Shown: positions 9,926 to 19,893 of the stretch, in pieces
How positions within the stretch are numbered: position 1 is the first letter of the stretch
Layout of the letters: every line of letters begins with the position of its first letter
NCBI GenBank assembly: GCA_030848705.1
Contig: CM061237.1
Span: 85,555,910-85,619,909 of the forward strand
Origin: Heracleum sosnowskyi
Lineage: Eukaryota > Streptophyta > Magnoliopsida > Apiales > Apiaceae
Length of the DNA stretch: 64,000 nt
Direction of reading: 5' to 3'
Notes under the pieces: generated by a model
Seen by the model: only the letters and a program-made list of their open reading frames with translations
Database searches by the model: none
What the model was told of the DNA's origin: nothing
Position numbers and translations under genes: made by a program

Positions 9926-11157
9926 TTTTCGCAAATTAGTAACATATACATTAATTTGAATTTTATTATTATTATTTGAGAAATTACCAAAAATACTAAT
10001 TTTTTAAAGTTTTTTTGCGGCTCTACTATTTTTTTAAAATTTTTGCGAAAATACAGTTTGCAATCAGAAGCAACCAAATGCAACTTCTTTTTTTTTTACG
10101 ATTTACAATGCAAAAAAATTTGAAAAAATCGTAATTTTGCAAAAAAATTATATAAAAAAAACCTATTTTGCAAAAAAATAAAAAAAAATTTATTTATGAA
10201 AAAACCTATGAATATTATTACATTAATTTAATTTAAATTTTATTCATATTAACTACGATTAAAGATTACCATGCTTGATTGTGGTTAGGATTTTAACTAC
10301 AACGGTTAAGATTTTAGTTAAAAACATAAAAATGGAAATGTTGTTGTGAATTTGATTGGTTGAATTTTAAAAACTCGCATGTGATTGGTTGAAAATTATG
10401 AGAAATTCTCTGATTGGCTAACTATATGATAATTCTCTGATTAACTAACAACATGGTAATTACAAAAAACGTATTGTTGCAAAAAAAATTAAAAAAACCA
10501 TATTTATATATAAAAAAGCTCTTATTATTCATATTACCATTTTATTATTAATATTTATATTGATTAGAATAAATAAAGAAGAGTTAATTTGCTTAGAAAA
10601 AAAAGAGTTAATTTGACTTGGAAAGTATTTAATAGAATATTAAATTGAAAAGGAAATAAATCATTATTTGAAGTGCATTTAAACTTTTTCTTTTTAAAAT
10701 AGTGATTAATATTTGTACCATAGTTAGTCACCTATAGTTAATTCTAAAAAAAGGAAATGTGCTACATCAATTCTGATTGGTTGAAAAATAAAATTCTTGT
10801 TTCTGATTGGCCGAAAACTATTTAAAATTCTCTGATTGGTTAACTAATATATGTGGTTAACTCAGCTTTTATAAAGAGAGATACATAAAAGTTTTTTTTT
10901 GTTAGTTTGTACTGATTTGGACCGTATTTGTATCGTAACAAATATAATACTTAAGGCATGTCAGAAATTATGTATAGTTTGATTTATTAGAGATAAATAA
11001 TTACAATTCACAGACATGCTTTAATTTATAAATTTTCTTAATTCATAAATTTACAATAAATCTAAATGATACTATAATAGTATGAGATATATAATATGTA
11101 AGTGTATATGACCATATATTATCATAAATTTACATAAATATAAGTATTTATATGTAT

Positions 11158-11167
<10 letters not shown>
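9926..11167. repeat. AT-rich non-coding stretch with a duplicated block of phased ATTGG motifs
   Basis: No gene. Two related segments of about 95 bp, 10335-10430 and 10757-10852, each contain three GATTGG motifs (reverse CCAAT): 10354, 10383, 10412 and 10775, 10805, 10834. The spacing is 29-30 bp. Homopolymer A/T tracts fill 10030-10200. Confidence 0.55.

Positions 11168-11210
<43 letters not shown>
11168..11210. repeat. TA dinucleotide microsatellite
   Basis: About 20 uninterrupted TA repeats in AT-rich non-coding DNA. Confidence 0.95.
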
Positions 11211-11212
<2 letters not shown>

Positions 11213-11224
11213 GGTAAATGTTGT

Positions 11225-11375
11225 ATGTATATATAAGTATGCATATTAATTTGCAGCATTTAATAATATGTAATAAATATACATGTATAAGTTTGGAGCA
11301 TTTAATAATATGTAATAAATATATGTATAAGTATGCATATTAATTTTGTAGCATTTAATAATATGTAATAAATTT
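11225..11375. repeat. Three-copy short tandem repeat
   Basis: The phrase GCATTTAATAATATGTAATA occurs three times (near 11257, 11299 and 11351), with GTATGCATATTAATTT between copies. The period is about 42-53 bp. Confidence 0.7.
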
Positions 11376-11654
11376 ATTGATGTTAAAAGACCAAAATAAC
11401 CCTAAAAATGTATAGTATAAGTAAGGGTAAAATGGGCAATTTGATTTAAATTGCTTATATCAAACCCTTTGTGGTATTATATATATAATAGATTATATAT
11501 AACAATATTACCAATACATATTTATTTTCCTATATTTAGAATATAAGTTGTTTTAGTTAGAAAATGTAGAACAAATAATGTATTTTTGCTGAAAAAGGTA
11601 ATCAGTTATAAATATGTAATAATATTACCATTATATATATATATATATATATAT

Positions 11655-13074
11655 GGGAGGTCTCAGTGAGGAACTCATAAGAGGAGTAACCAGTAACTCC
11701 CGTTGAAGTTTAGCTTCCAAATACACGTACTTTTTGCATATCAGTTTTTTTAAGTTCCACATAATCAATAAACATACTTGTATTTTATTTATAAATTTTA
11801 TATGTAATGAATTTTTTTTTATATTTTTACATTTTACAATCTGTAGTTTATAATTTGTATATGTTCTGTATTTTTAGGTTCTGTAAATTTTTTGTGTACT
11901 GTGTATATACATACTTGTATTTTATTTATAAATTTTATATGTAATTAATTTTTTTTTATATTTTTACATTTTACAATCTGTATTTTATAATTTTTATATG
12001 TTCTGTATTTTTAGGTTCTGTAAATTTTTTATGTACTGTGTTCTTTATTGTATTTTTATATTTTATATTCCATTATTTATTTTCATTTTTTTGTACGGTG
12101 AATTTCTTTAGATTCTGTAAATTTTTTATATTGTGTACTATGTTCTATATTGTAATTTATTTTTCATGTTCTTTTTGTACTGTAGTTTTAATTTTGTTCT
12201 TTGTTCTTCTTTTACATTTTCTTGTGTTCTGTATTAATTTTGTGTTATATAGATTTAATGTCTTGTATTTTGTAATTTATTTTTGTATGATGTTTTCTAT
12301 GTGAATTATCATAATTTTTCTATATCATGAACTTGTTTATATTTTATATTTTGGAAATTTTCTTTTCATGTCTTTTTGTATAATTGTCATTTTTATTATG
12401 TTTTGTATTTGTAATATTTTGTATTATGTTCTGTATTATTTAATTTATTTTTCTTGTTTTTTATACTATAGTTTTATTGTGTTTTTTATTTTTTTATTTA
12501 TCTTGTTTTTCTGTACTATTATTTTATTGTGTTCTTTATTTTTTTATTCCTTCTTTTATACATTTTCTAATTGTGTTTTGTACCTTTTATGTCTTACTTG
12601 TTTGTATTTGTATTTTCTAATGATATTACTTATTTTTAGACTTTTATTGCATGTTTTATAACTTTTTCCGTATGTTGTATATTTTTGTTATGGTAAAATG
12701 TGTTCTGAACATTTTGTGTTGTGTACTTTTTTGTGTTTAATTTTATTTATAATTCATTTTATGTTTTACAATTTCAAATGTGCGTATTATAATTATATAA
12801 AATGATTTCTTGAATTTCATAATTTATGTAATTTTATTCAAGTGTCATGTTAAAAATCTACAATTTAATGTTAAATTATTTTATTGAAATAGTTGTTGTA
12901 ATTTGCTGAACTGACAGAAATGAAAAAGGAAAACAGTTGAGAAAACTGACGACGTCAGAAAGCAGTGTACACCTGTGTACCCTTGTTCAATCTTGATCGT
13001 TGTTTTTATGTAATCTGAAGGTGTATATTTAGTTACTAGGTTACTTGGCTAATTTAGTTCCTCATTTAACCTCC

Positions 13075-13075
<1 letters not shown>
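11655..13075. mobile_element. Candidate TIR DNA element of about 1.42 kb, inserted in a TA microsatellite
   Basis: The left end reads GGGAGGTCTCAGTGAGGAAC. The right end read inward on the minus strand is GGGAGGTTAAATGAGGAAC. A second matching block follows on each side (AGTAACCAGTAACT and AGTAACCTAGTAACT). Both ends abut long TA repeats (11631-11654 and 13077-13160), which points to a TA target. The interior is strikingly T-rich on this strand with no credible protein, so the element would be non-autonomous. The superfamily is not clear: the ends are not the usual CTCCCTCC of Stowaway. Confidence 0.5.
11772..12045. repeat. 137-bp tandem duplication inside the T-rich element
   Basis: The block starting ACATACTTGTATTTTATTTA at 11772 recurs at 11909 with few changes. 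The T-rich DNA beyond it, to about 12700, repeats TTCTGTA/TTCTTT phrases more loosely. The long frames here come from this composition, not from a gene. Confidence 0.75.

Positions 13076-13076
<1 letters not shown>

Positions 13077-13160
<84 letters not shown>
13077..13160. repeat. TA microsatellite with one TG interruption
   Basis: Nearly pure TA repeat, broken by ATGTATA near 13120, at the right edge of the TIR element. Confidence 0.95.
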
Positions 13161-13162
<2 letters not shown>

Positions 13163-13627
13163 CCTATTTTATTTTTAGAAGATTAGTTGTTTTGGTTAGA
13201 AAAATATATAAAATAGGTAATGTGTTTTAGCTGAAAAAATATAAAATTATATTCTCTTTTTATATATATGTTGCTCGTGTTACTTTTAGAAAATTAGTTG
13301 TTTAAGTTAGAAAAAAATAAAAAAAGGTTACGTGTTTAGCTGAAAAAGGTAAGTGGTTATTTATTAATAATTATATATAACAATATTACCATTACATATT
13401 TAGTTTTCATGTGTTATGTTTAGAAGATGAGTTGTTTTAGTTAGAAAATGTAGAACTGTGTGTTTTCTGAAAAAGGTAATCAATTATAAATATGTAATAA
13501 TATTACAATTTTATATATGTTACCTATTTTATTTTTAGAAGATGAGTAGTTTTGGTTAGAAAAATATATAAAATAGGTAATGTATTTTAGAACAAAACTT
13601 TTAATGTTTCGTTTTAATAATATAGTA
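13161..13627 (-). repeat. 5'-terminal part of a minus-strand Helitron-type repeat
   Basis: Contains reverse-oriented modules (GTTTAGCTGAAAAAGGTAAG, near-identical to 7350-7390). It ends with AACTTTTAATGTTTCGTTTT, the same phrase that marks Helitron 5' ends at 53380 and 54290. No coding content. Confidence 0.5.
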
Positions 13628-13992
13628 AAGATTGAGTTGATTCAAAACAGTATCAAGTTTGGCTTTAATTGAGCTAATTAATTAATTATAGCCCATTAAA
13701 CGGGAATATTGCGCATCATATTCGTTTTGTATGTTTATAAATGTCGTATATTAACTTTCGCTGTCCGAATCTGCATCCCCAACCTTTTTCTCTTGTTCTG
13801 TCCTAATATTAAAAATGCCCACCTCCATTAAATTACACATACAATTATTGCAAAGAAAAATAGAATCAAGAAACTAAAAGTTGACCAACATATTAATGGA
13901 TTTCAACAAGAATATCTTTTTATTTTATTTTCGATTCTCATCAAGTAATTCTAATGGATAGACAATAGCAGAGAAGATCTCTTTCAATCCCA
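13628..13992. other. Probable promoter region of the zinc transporter gene
   Basis: Ordinary-complexity non-coding DNA between the repeat block and the first presumed transcribed bases. No specific cis-element can be named with confidence. Confidence 0.35.
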
Positions 13993-13999
13993 TATATAA
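13992..13999 (+). promoter_or_regulatory. Putative TATA box of the zinc transporter gene
   Basis: ATATATAA in the context CCCATATATAACC lies about 85 bp before a good splice donor. It is the best TATA candidate upstream of the transporter. A start near 14020-14030 is inferred. Confidence 0.4.
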
Positions 14000-14024
14000 C
14001 CAGGAGGGTTGTCTTGCAGCTATA

Positions 14025-14081
14025 TACACATACATATATATACTGGGTTTTCTAAATCCTCTCTTCATTCTCAACTTTTAG
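14025..14081 (+). other. Presumed non-coding first exon (5' UTR) of the zinc transporter gene
   Basis: A CT-rich leader ends CAACTTTTAG before GTATTACTC, a fair splice donor. The coding exon starts directly after an acceptor-like TTGTGAGCAG at 19893, so a 5'-UTR intron is needed or likely. Plant MTP1-type genes often have an intron-free coding region. The exon is inferred from signals only. Confidence 0.35.
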
Positions 14082-14476
14082 GTATTACTCTTCTTCAAAT
14101 TATTCTTTCATTAATTATATATATATATATATATAGTTATTTCGGGTGTCCGGGCTCCACTAGTTTGGAGGGTGACTATGGCATCATTATCCTTTTTTTT
14201 AGGCTATATGGAATATATTTTTTATCAGTCTTTTCTGGCCTTTTGTGTTGTGTTGTTATTCTTGAATGTTGATGGCTTTTATCAGTATATTGCTTGGTTA
14301 ATTGGTTAGGTTTTGAAATATGTTTAAAGCTTTTTTCTCGTATTTGCATTTGATAAATAGTTGTTGAAATTCTTATTATAGTGTTATAGTTGGTTATATT
14401 CTCGTATACAATGATGAATTGATGATGATCATAAAAGGTTAACAAGATGTTTTCGATTTCTAATTGTTTAAGTTCT

Positions 14477-14678
14477 TATTAAGCCTATTGCTGGTAAATA
14501 GGAAATTGTAAATAGAAAAGTTAGAAATGTATTCCAAGGGTAGTTTTGTACTTTCAGGAATGTAAAGTTAGTTAGAGAAATGTAAAGTTAGTTAGAAGCT
14601 ACTTGTATATATTGAGTTGTACAATTCATTTTATGATCAATGAGAATTCAGAGAATTCAGCAGATTTACATTTCTACA
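14477..14678 (+). repeat. 5' LTR of the copia element
   Basis: 202 bp, TATTAAGCC...TTTCTACA, identical on reading to the 3' LTR. It contains a 20-nt internal direct repeat (AATGTAAAGTTAGTTAGA twice). Confidence 0.97.
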
Positions 14679-14690
14679 TGGTATCAGAGC
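14679..14690 (+). other. Primer-binding site (initiator Met tRNA)
   Basis: TGGTATCAGAGC follows the LTR directly; this is the standard plant copia primer site. Confidence 0.95.
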
Positions 14691-14889
14691 GATCCTAAAA
14701 TTTCGGTTTCAGTTATTTTTCTTTCCGCCATTAAAGCTTCATCTGAAGCTTTCCTCTTCTTTGTTTTTCTTTGATTCTACATTGAGTAGTCTTATCTCAG
14801 TTTGTCTTTGTCTCAATTCGCGAGTTGATTCAACGGAAAATTGTTTCGTAAACAATCTATAACTCTCTTAGACAATTTGTCAAACACTT

Positions 14890-15993
14890 ATGGCTATAGT
14901 TGAAGAATCTCCAACTGATACTGGAAATCAAGTTGATGCTGCTTCAGCTGCTGATCTTGAAAGTAATTTTCATTCGCTTGTGTTAGAGGCGAGTCATCCT
15001 CTCTATCTGCATCCATCAGATCATCCAGGGCAAATTCTTGTGTCTGCTGCACTGAACGGCGATAACTTCAATGAGTGGAAACGTTCAATGTCCTTAGCTC
15101 TCTCAGCAAAGAATAAACTCAGTTTTGTCTCAGGAAAGTTCAAGGTTCCAGGTGAATCGTCTGCTTACTTTGCGCATTGGCAGCGCTGCAATGATATGGT
15201 AATTACTTGGATCCTAAACTCTGTCATATCTGAAATTCGTTCAAGTCTTGTATATATTTCGCTAGCAACAGAAGTCTGGGCTGATATTCATGAACGATTT
15301 TCACAAAGTAATGGTCCTCGTGTGTTTGAGCTTAAGAAGGCGTTAGGTGCGTTAACTCAAGATACTTTAACTGTCTCTGGATACTATACTAAGTTTAAAA
15401 TGCTTTGGGATGATCTACTGCATGCCTCTAGTGTACCTAAGTGTGTCTGTGTTTGCAACTGCAAAGCAAAGCAACAGTTAGAACAATCTGATGAAATGAT
15501 GAAGGTCACTCAGTTCTTGATGGGATTAAATGAAGTTTATACTAATGTTCGTGGTCAATTGTTGATGATGAGTCCTATGCCTTCTCTCACTACTGTTTTG
15601 TCACTTCTCCAACAAGAAGAAAGGCAACGTAACTATGTTCCTTTGGCTCAGTCTAATGTTGAATCTGCAGCCTTACTCAGTAAGTCAAGGTTTTCTAGGC
15701 CTGACTTTAAGAAGACAGATCAGTTCAAGAAAACTGATTCTAGACGTAATAATCTGCAATGTTCTTATTGTAATGGTACAAATCACACTAGGGATCGTTG
15801 CTATCAGTTGATTGGGTTTCCACCAAGGAATAAGACTCCAAATGCTAGTACTTCTATTGCTGGTTCTTCTAAGTATGACACAAAGGTCATTGCACAAGTT
15901 GCTACTCAGGCAACTCCTGGTGCTTCTTCTACTGCTGCAGAACAGTCAGAGAGTGTTACTCCTAATTCTGATGTTTGTCTGTCAGCCTCTTAG
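14890..15993 (+). CDS. Copia gag protein
   Basis: 367 residues. The N-terminal part has the copia gag pattern HPLYLHPSDHPGQ, LNGDNFNEWKRSM and AKNKL (residues 35-80), then the UBN2-type middle. A CCHC zinc knuckle of the C-x2-C-x4-H-x4-C type (CSYCNGTNHTRDRC) lies at about residues 294-307. The frame ends at TAG 15991-15993 and continues open in the same frame into protease. The stop sits where related proteins usually read straight on, so it is either a nonsense change or a leaky gag-pol stop. The bases after it (TATCAA) do not match the classic CARYYA readthrough context. Confidence 0.92.
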   Translation: MAIVEESPTDTGNQVDAASAADLESNFHSLVLEASHPLYLHPSDHPGQILVSAALNGDNFNEWKRSMSLALSAKNKLSFVSGKFKVPGESSAYFAHWQRCNDMVITWILNSVISEIRSSLVYISLATEVWADIHERFSQSNGPRVFELKKALGALTQDTLTVSGYYTKFKMLWDDLLHASSVPKCVCVCNCKAKQQLEQSDEMMKVTQFLMGLNEVYTNVRGQLLMMSPMPSLTTVLSLLQQEERQRNYVPLAQSNVESAALLSKSRFSRPDFKKTDQFKKTDSRRNNLQCSYCNGTNHTRDRCYQLIGFPPRNKTPNASTSIAGSSKYDTKVIAQVATQATPGASSTAAEQSESVTPNSDVCLSAS

Positions 15994-18327
15994 TATCAAC
16001 AGCTTATTGGTTTGTTGAATCAGAGTCAAGTTTCTCAGGCTTTGGTTGAACCTCCACAGTCAGGTACAAATCACTTATGTTCTTACATGACATCTATCTG
16101 TCTGGTAAATAGTCATAGCTCATGTGACTGGATAGTGGACTCTGGAGCCACTGATCATATTACCTGCTCTCATGAATTGCTTACTGATATTGTTCCTTGT
16201 AGTGTTGATATTTGTTTGCCTGATGGTACACTCACTAAGGTTAAACTAAAAGGATCACTGAAATTAACTCCAGACCTAGTTCTATATGATGTCCTTCTAG
16301 TCCCAAATTTTCAATTCAACTTAGTGTCTGTCAGCAAACTAACTTCTTCTTTGAAATGTGTTTTTCAATTTCTATCCAATATCTGTGTCATTCAGGATTG
16401 TACACAGAAGAGAATATTGGGGATTGGTAAACTTCAAGGTCAACTTTACAAGTTGGTTCTGCCTGCTACTTCTCAAGTATATTCACCTCTTTTTCCAGTT
16501 ACAAAATCTGCTATCATTTCTGCCTGTAATAATGTGAAAAATGTAGACTCTTCTCTCCTTTGGCATTCAAGACTTGGTCATCTCTCATTTTCTGTACTTC
16601 AACAGACTAATGTTGTAGGTTCTTCTGTTAAGAATTGTAATTTTCCTTGTGATGTTTGCCACTTTGCCAAGCAAAGTAGGTCCTCTTTTCCTTCTAGTGA
16701 TAGTCATGTTGTCTTACCCTTTGAGTTGCTACACTGTGACTTATGGGGACCATATAGACATAAGACTTATCACACTTGTACCTCTTTTCTTACAATAGTT
16801 GATGATTGTACAAGGTGTACTTGGACTTTTCTGTTGTCAAATAAAACTCAAGTGTGTTCCATTTTTCAAAAATTCTTCAATTACATTGAAAATCATTTTA
16901 AAGCTCATGTCAAAACTATCAGGTCTGACAATGGTAGTGAGTTTTTTAATCATGAGCTAAATTCCTTATTTTCCTCACTTGGTATAGTTCATCAAAGTTC
17001 TTGTGTGCAAACTCCTCAACAGAATGGGAGAGTTGAAAGAAAACATAAACATCTACTTTCTGTTGCAAGAGCTTTAAAGTTTCAATCTAATGTTCCCATT
17101 CACTTGTGGGGTGATTGTCTTCTTACTGCTACCTATTTGATAAATAGGACACCTACTACTGTTCTCCAAAATAAATCTCCTTATGAAGTTCTTTTTAATC
17201 ACTCTCCTTCTTATAGTCATCTGAAAGTCTTTGGTTGTCTTTCCTATGCTTCAACTTTGTCTCAAAGGAAGGATAAGTTTGCACCAAGAGCTGTAAAGTG
17301 TGTATTTCTAGGTTATCCTCATAATCAAAAGGGATACAAACTAATGAACCTTGACACTGGTCATTTGTTTGTGTCCAGAGATGTTTGTTTCTATGAAACA
17401 GTATTTCCATTTAAATCTGTGGTTCCTTCCTCTAGAGCTTATATGTTTCCTCCAACTTCATCCTTCATTGATGATATTGATACTATTTCCCAAACTACTA
17501 TGTCTTCAACACCTCCTGTGCATTCACAATCTACTGACTTTGAACTTGGTACAAATACACCTAGTTTTCCTGATACAGAATTATCATCTTCAAGTCAGTC
17601 TCCTTCTACTGAATCTACAGTGCATCCTACTGAATCTACAGTGCATCCTACTGATTCTATAGTTTCTGTCCCTGTTCATCACATACAACCCTCTTCAAGA
17701 CCAATAAGGTCTAAGATTCTTCCAGCTAAATTTTCAGACTATACAGGTTTGCCAGTTACTGTTCACAAACAATCAAATTCTACAGCTTTATCCACTGTTA
17801 CATATCCTATTCAATTGGTCGATTCACTTCATAGGTTCACACCTAAATATCAAGCATTTATTGCAAACTCTGTCACAATTCCAGAACCCTTATTTTATTC
17901 TCAAGCAGTTAAGGATTCAAATTGGTGTAAAGCCATGCAACTTGAACTGAATGCCTTAGAAACAAATAATACTTGGCAAATTGTTGATCTTCCTCCAAAT
18001 AAGAAAGTTGTTGGGTGTAAGTGGATATATAAAGTGAAGTACAAGTCAGATGGATCTTTAGATAGGTACAAGGCTAGGCTTGTAGCAAAAGGGTTTACTC
18101 AGACTGCTGGATTAGACTATTTCCAAACCTTTGCTCCAGTTGCCAAAATGGTAACAGTAAGATTACTTTTGTCCATAGCTGCTATTAAGAACTGGACTAT
18201 AAATCAGTTGGACATTACAAATGCTTTCCTCAATGGTGATCTCCATGAGGAAGTCTATATGAAAGTTCCTCCTGGTGTGGTCCTACCTGCCTGTTTTAAG
18301 GAAAAAATCCTGTTTGCAGACTCATAA
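15994..18327 (+). pseudogene. Copia pol, first part: protease, integrase and start of reverse transcriptase
   Basis: In frame with gag after the TAG; the first ATG is at 16012. Protease motif WIVDSGATDHI near 16132. GAG-pre-integrase with HSRLGH and CDVCHFAKQ near 16565-16675. Integrase D-D-E core with LLHCDLWGP, RSDNGSEF and PQQNGRVERKH. RT begins near 17980 with VGCKWIYKVKYK, and motifs FAPVAKM and LDITNAFLNGDLHEEVYMK are present. The frame is lost just after PPGV, at the A-run 18302-18307, and terminates at 18327, so the RT palm is split. Confidence 0.92.
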
Positions 18328-19466
18328 AATCAATCTATGGTCTCAAACAGTCTCCAAGGGAATGGTTTGACAAGTTCTCTACTGCATTGCTTAAATATGG
18401 CTTTCTTCAATCCAAGGGTGATTCATCTTTGTTCTACTTGAAGACTTCTAACTCCTGTACTATGTTATTAGTATATGTGGATGACATCATCCTAACAGGA
18501 TCTTGTACTCAGAAAATTACAAATGTAAAAGATTTCCTGGCTTCTCAGTTCAAATTAAAGGATTTAGGACATCTGAATTATTTTCTTGGAATTGAAATTG
18601 CAAGGTCCTCAGAAGGCATTTACTTGCATCAGAGAAAATATGCATTAAGCCTATTGGAGAGTACAGGTTTATTAGGAGCTAAACCTAGTTCAATTACAAT
18701 GGAAGCTCAACATAATTTGAGGGATACTACTGGTGATGTTCTTCCAGATGCATCTGTGTACAGGAGATTAGTGGGACAACTTATATATCTAACAATCACC
18801 AGACCTGATATTTCATATCCAGTGCATATATTGAGTCAGTTCATGGCAGCACCTACAGATATACACTGGAAAGCAGCATTGAAGCTTGTAAGGTATATCA
18901 AAGCTGCTCCAGGACAAGGTATACTTCTTTCTTCTTCCAGCACATTCAGTTTGAAAGCTTTCTGTGATGCTGATTGGGCTACTTGCCCTATGACTAGAAG
19001 ATCTCTTTCTGGATATTGTGTCATGCTTGGTAAATCTTTGATATCTTGGAAGTGCAAGAAACAGTCAACAGTGGCTAGGTCTTCTGCTGAAGCAGAATAT
19101 AGATCTCTGGCTACTACACTCTGTGAAATTTCTTGGCTATTCAATTTGATGACAGAATTAAAGATTCAGATTCCCAGACCAATTCCTCTTTATTGTGATA
19201 ATACTTCAGCTATTCACATTGCTGAGAATCCAGTCCTACATGAGAGGACCAAACATATAGAACTGGATTGTCATTTTATTAGAGACAAAGTAAAAGAGGG
19301 GTTGATTCAACCATTATATTTATCTACCAACCAGCAACCTGCTGATCTTCTTACAAAGCCATTATCTTCTGCCCGGTTACAATTTCTCTTAGGCAAATTG
19401 GGAGTGCAGAATCTATTCAGCCCTACCAATTTGAAGGAGGGTATTAAGCCTATTGCTGGTAAATAG
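18306..19466 (+). pseudogene. Copia pol, second part: rest of reverse transcriptase and RNase H
   Basis: Continues the same protein in a frame shifted by one base after the A6 run at 18302-18307. RT catalytic motif LLVYVDDIILTGS near 18467, PDISY near 18805, and RNase H motifs FCDADWA, SSAEAEYRSLA and DNTSAI follow. The last eight codons and the TAG (19464-19466) lie inside the 3' LTR. A slip in a homopolymer is the simplest reading; a base-call error in the assembly cannot be excluded. Confidence 0.92.
19433..19441 (+). other. Polypurine tract of the copia element
   Basis: GAAGGAGGG directly before the 3' LTR, the expected plus-strand primer. Confidence 0.85.
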
Positions 19467-19643
19467 GAAATTGTAAATAGAAAAGTTAGAAATGTATTCC
19501 AAGGGTAGTTTTGTACTTTCAGGAATGTAAAGTTAGTTAGAGAAATGTAAAGTTAGTTAGAAGCTACTTGTATATATTGAGTTGTACAATTCATTTTATG
19601 ATCAATGAGAATTCAGAGAATTCAGCAGATTTACATTTCTACA
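19442..19643 (+). repeat. 3' LTR of the copia element
   Basis: 202 bp, same sequence as 14477-14678, followed by target copy GTTCT. It lies about 250 bp upstream of the transporter ATG. Confidence 0.97.
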
Positions 19644-19893
19644 GTTCTGAGCTTCAAATGTTATGGCATATGTTAATTTGGTACATAAAAGTGCTGTTTA
19701 TTTCATTGTATGGTATGGTTCCGGGGTGTATAGAGTTTATTCAATACCTATGAAACATCCAAGTGACTATATTTTGTCGAATATGTTGCCAACTCCCTTT
19801 ATTATTGCAACAAATTGTATTACGTGAGTGAAGTCTGTATTTATGCATGTGTATTTGTTTACCTGATCTTTTTTGTCGCTGAATTGTGAGCAG

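Larger units (their letters stand above)
7403..13627 (-). mobile_element. Composite remnant of minus-strand Helitron(s), with an RPA-like pseudogene inside
   Basis: A Helitron-type 3' terminus (hairpin, then CTAG in minus reading) lies at the left end near 7403, and a second one at 7554. At the right end, near 13600-13627, minus-strand ACTATATTATTAAAACGAAA resembles the 5' termini seen further right in the window (TCTATACTATATTATTAAAG). A decayed RPA-like gene, a gene type carried by plant Helitrons, lies inside in the matching orientation. No Rep/helicase remnant was recognised. The interval also holds tandem repeats and a TIR element, so it is a nest rather than one clean unit. Confidence 0.42.
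14477..19643 (+). mobile_element. Ty1/copia retrotransposon, 5,167 bp, very recent insertion
   Basis: Flanked by the 5-bp duplication GTTCT (14472-14476 and 19644-19648). The two 202-bp LTRs appear identical base for base, so insertion is very recent. Order: LTR, initiator-Met tRNA primer site, gag, protease, integrase, RT, RNase H, polypurine tract, LTR, which is the copia order. LTR termini are TA...CA, a non-canonical pair known in copia elements. The coding region has an in-frame TAG between gag and pol and a one-base frameshift in RT, so this copy is probably mobilised in trans, or was damaged after insertion. Confidence 0.97.
14082..19893 (+). other. Presumed 5'-UTR intron carrying the copia insertion
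   Basis: Runs from the GT at 14082-14083 to the AG at 19892-19893, immediately before the ATG. Without the 5,167-bp element and one 5-bp target copy it would be about 640 bp. The insertion is in the sense orientation, so its LTR promoter and polyadenylation signals face the transporter. Confidence 0.4.

Noticed and set aside
12038..12661. Two plus-strand frames of 88 and 97 codons rich in Phe, Leu, Tyr and Ile
   Set aside because: They reflect the T-rich composition of the TIR element; no signal, motif or codon structure supports a membrane protein.
19873..19893. Upstream extension of the transporter by seven residues
   Set aside because: It would start at TTG and would read through a good splice acceptor; the ATG at 19894 fits MTP N-termini better.
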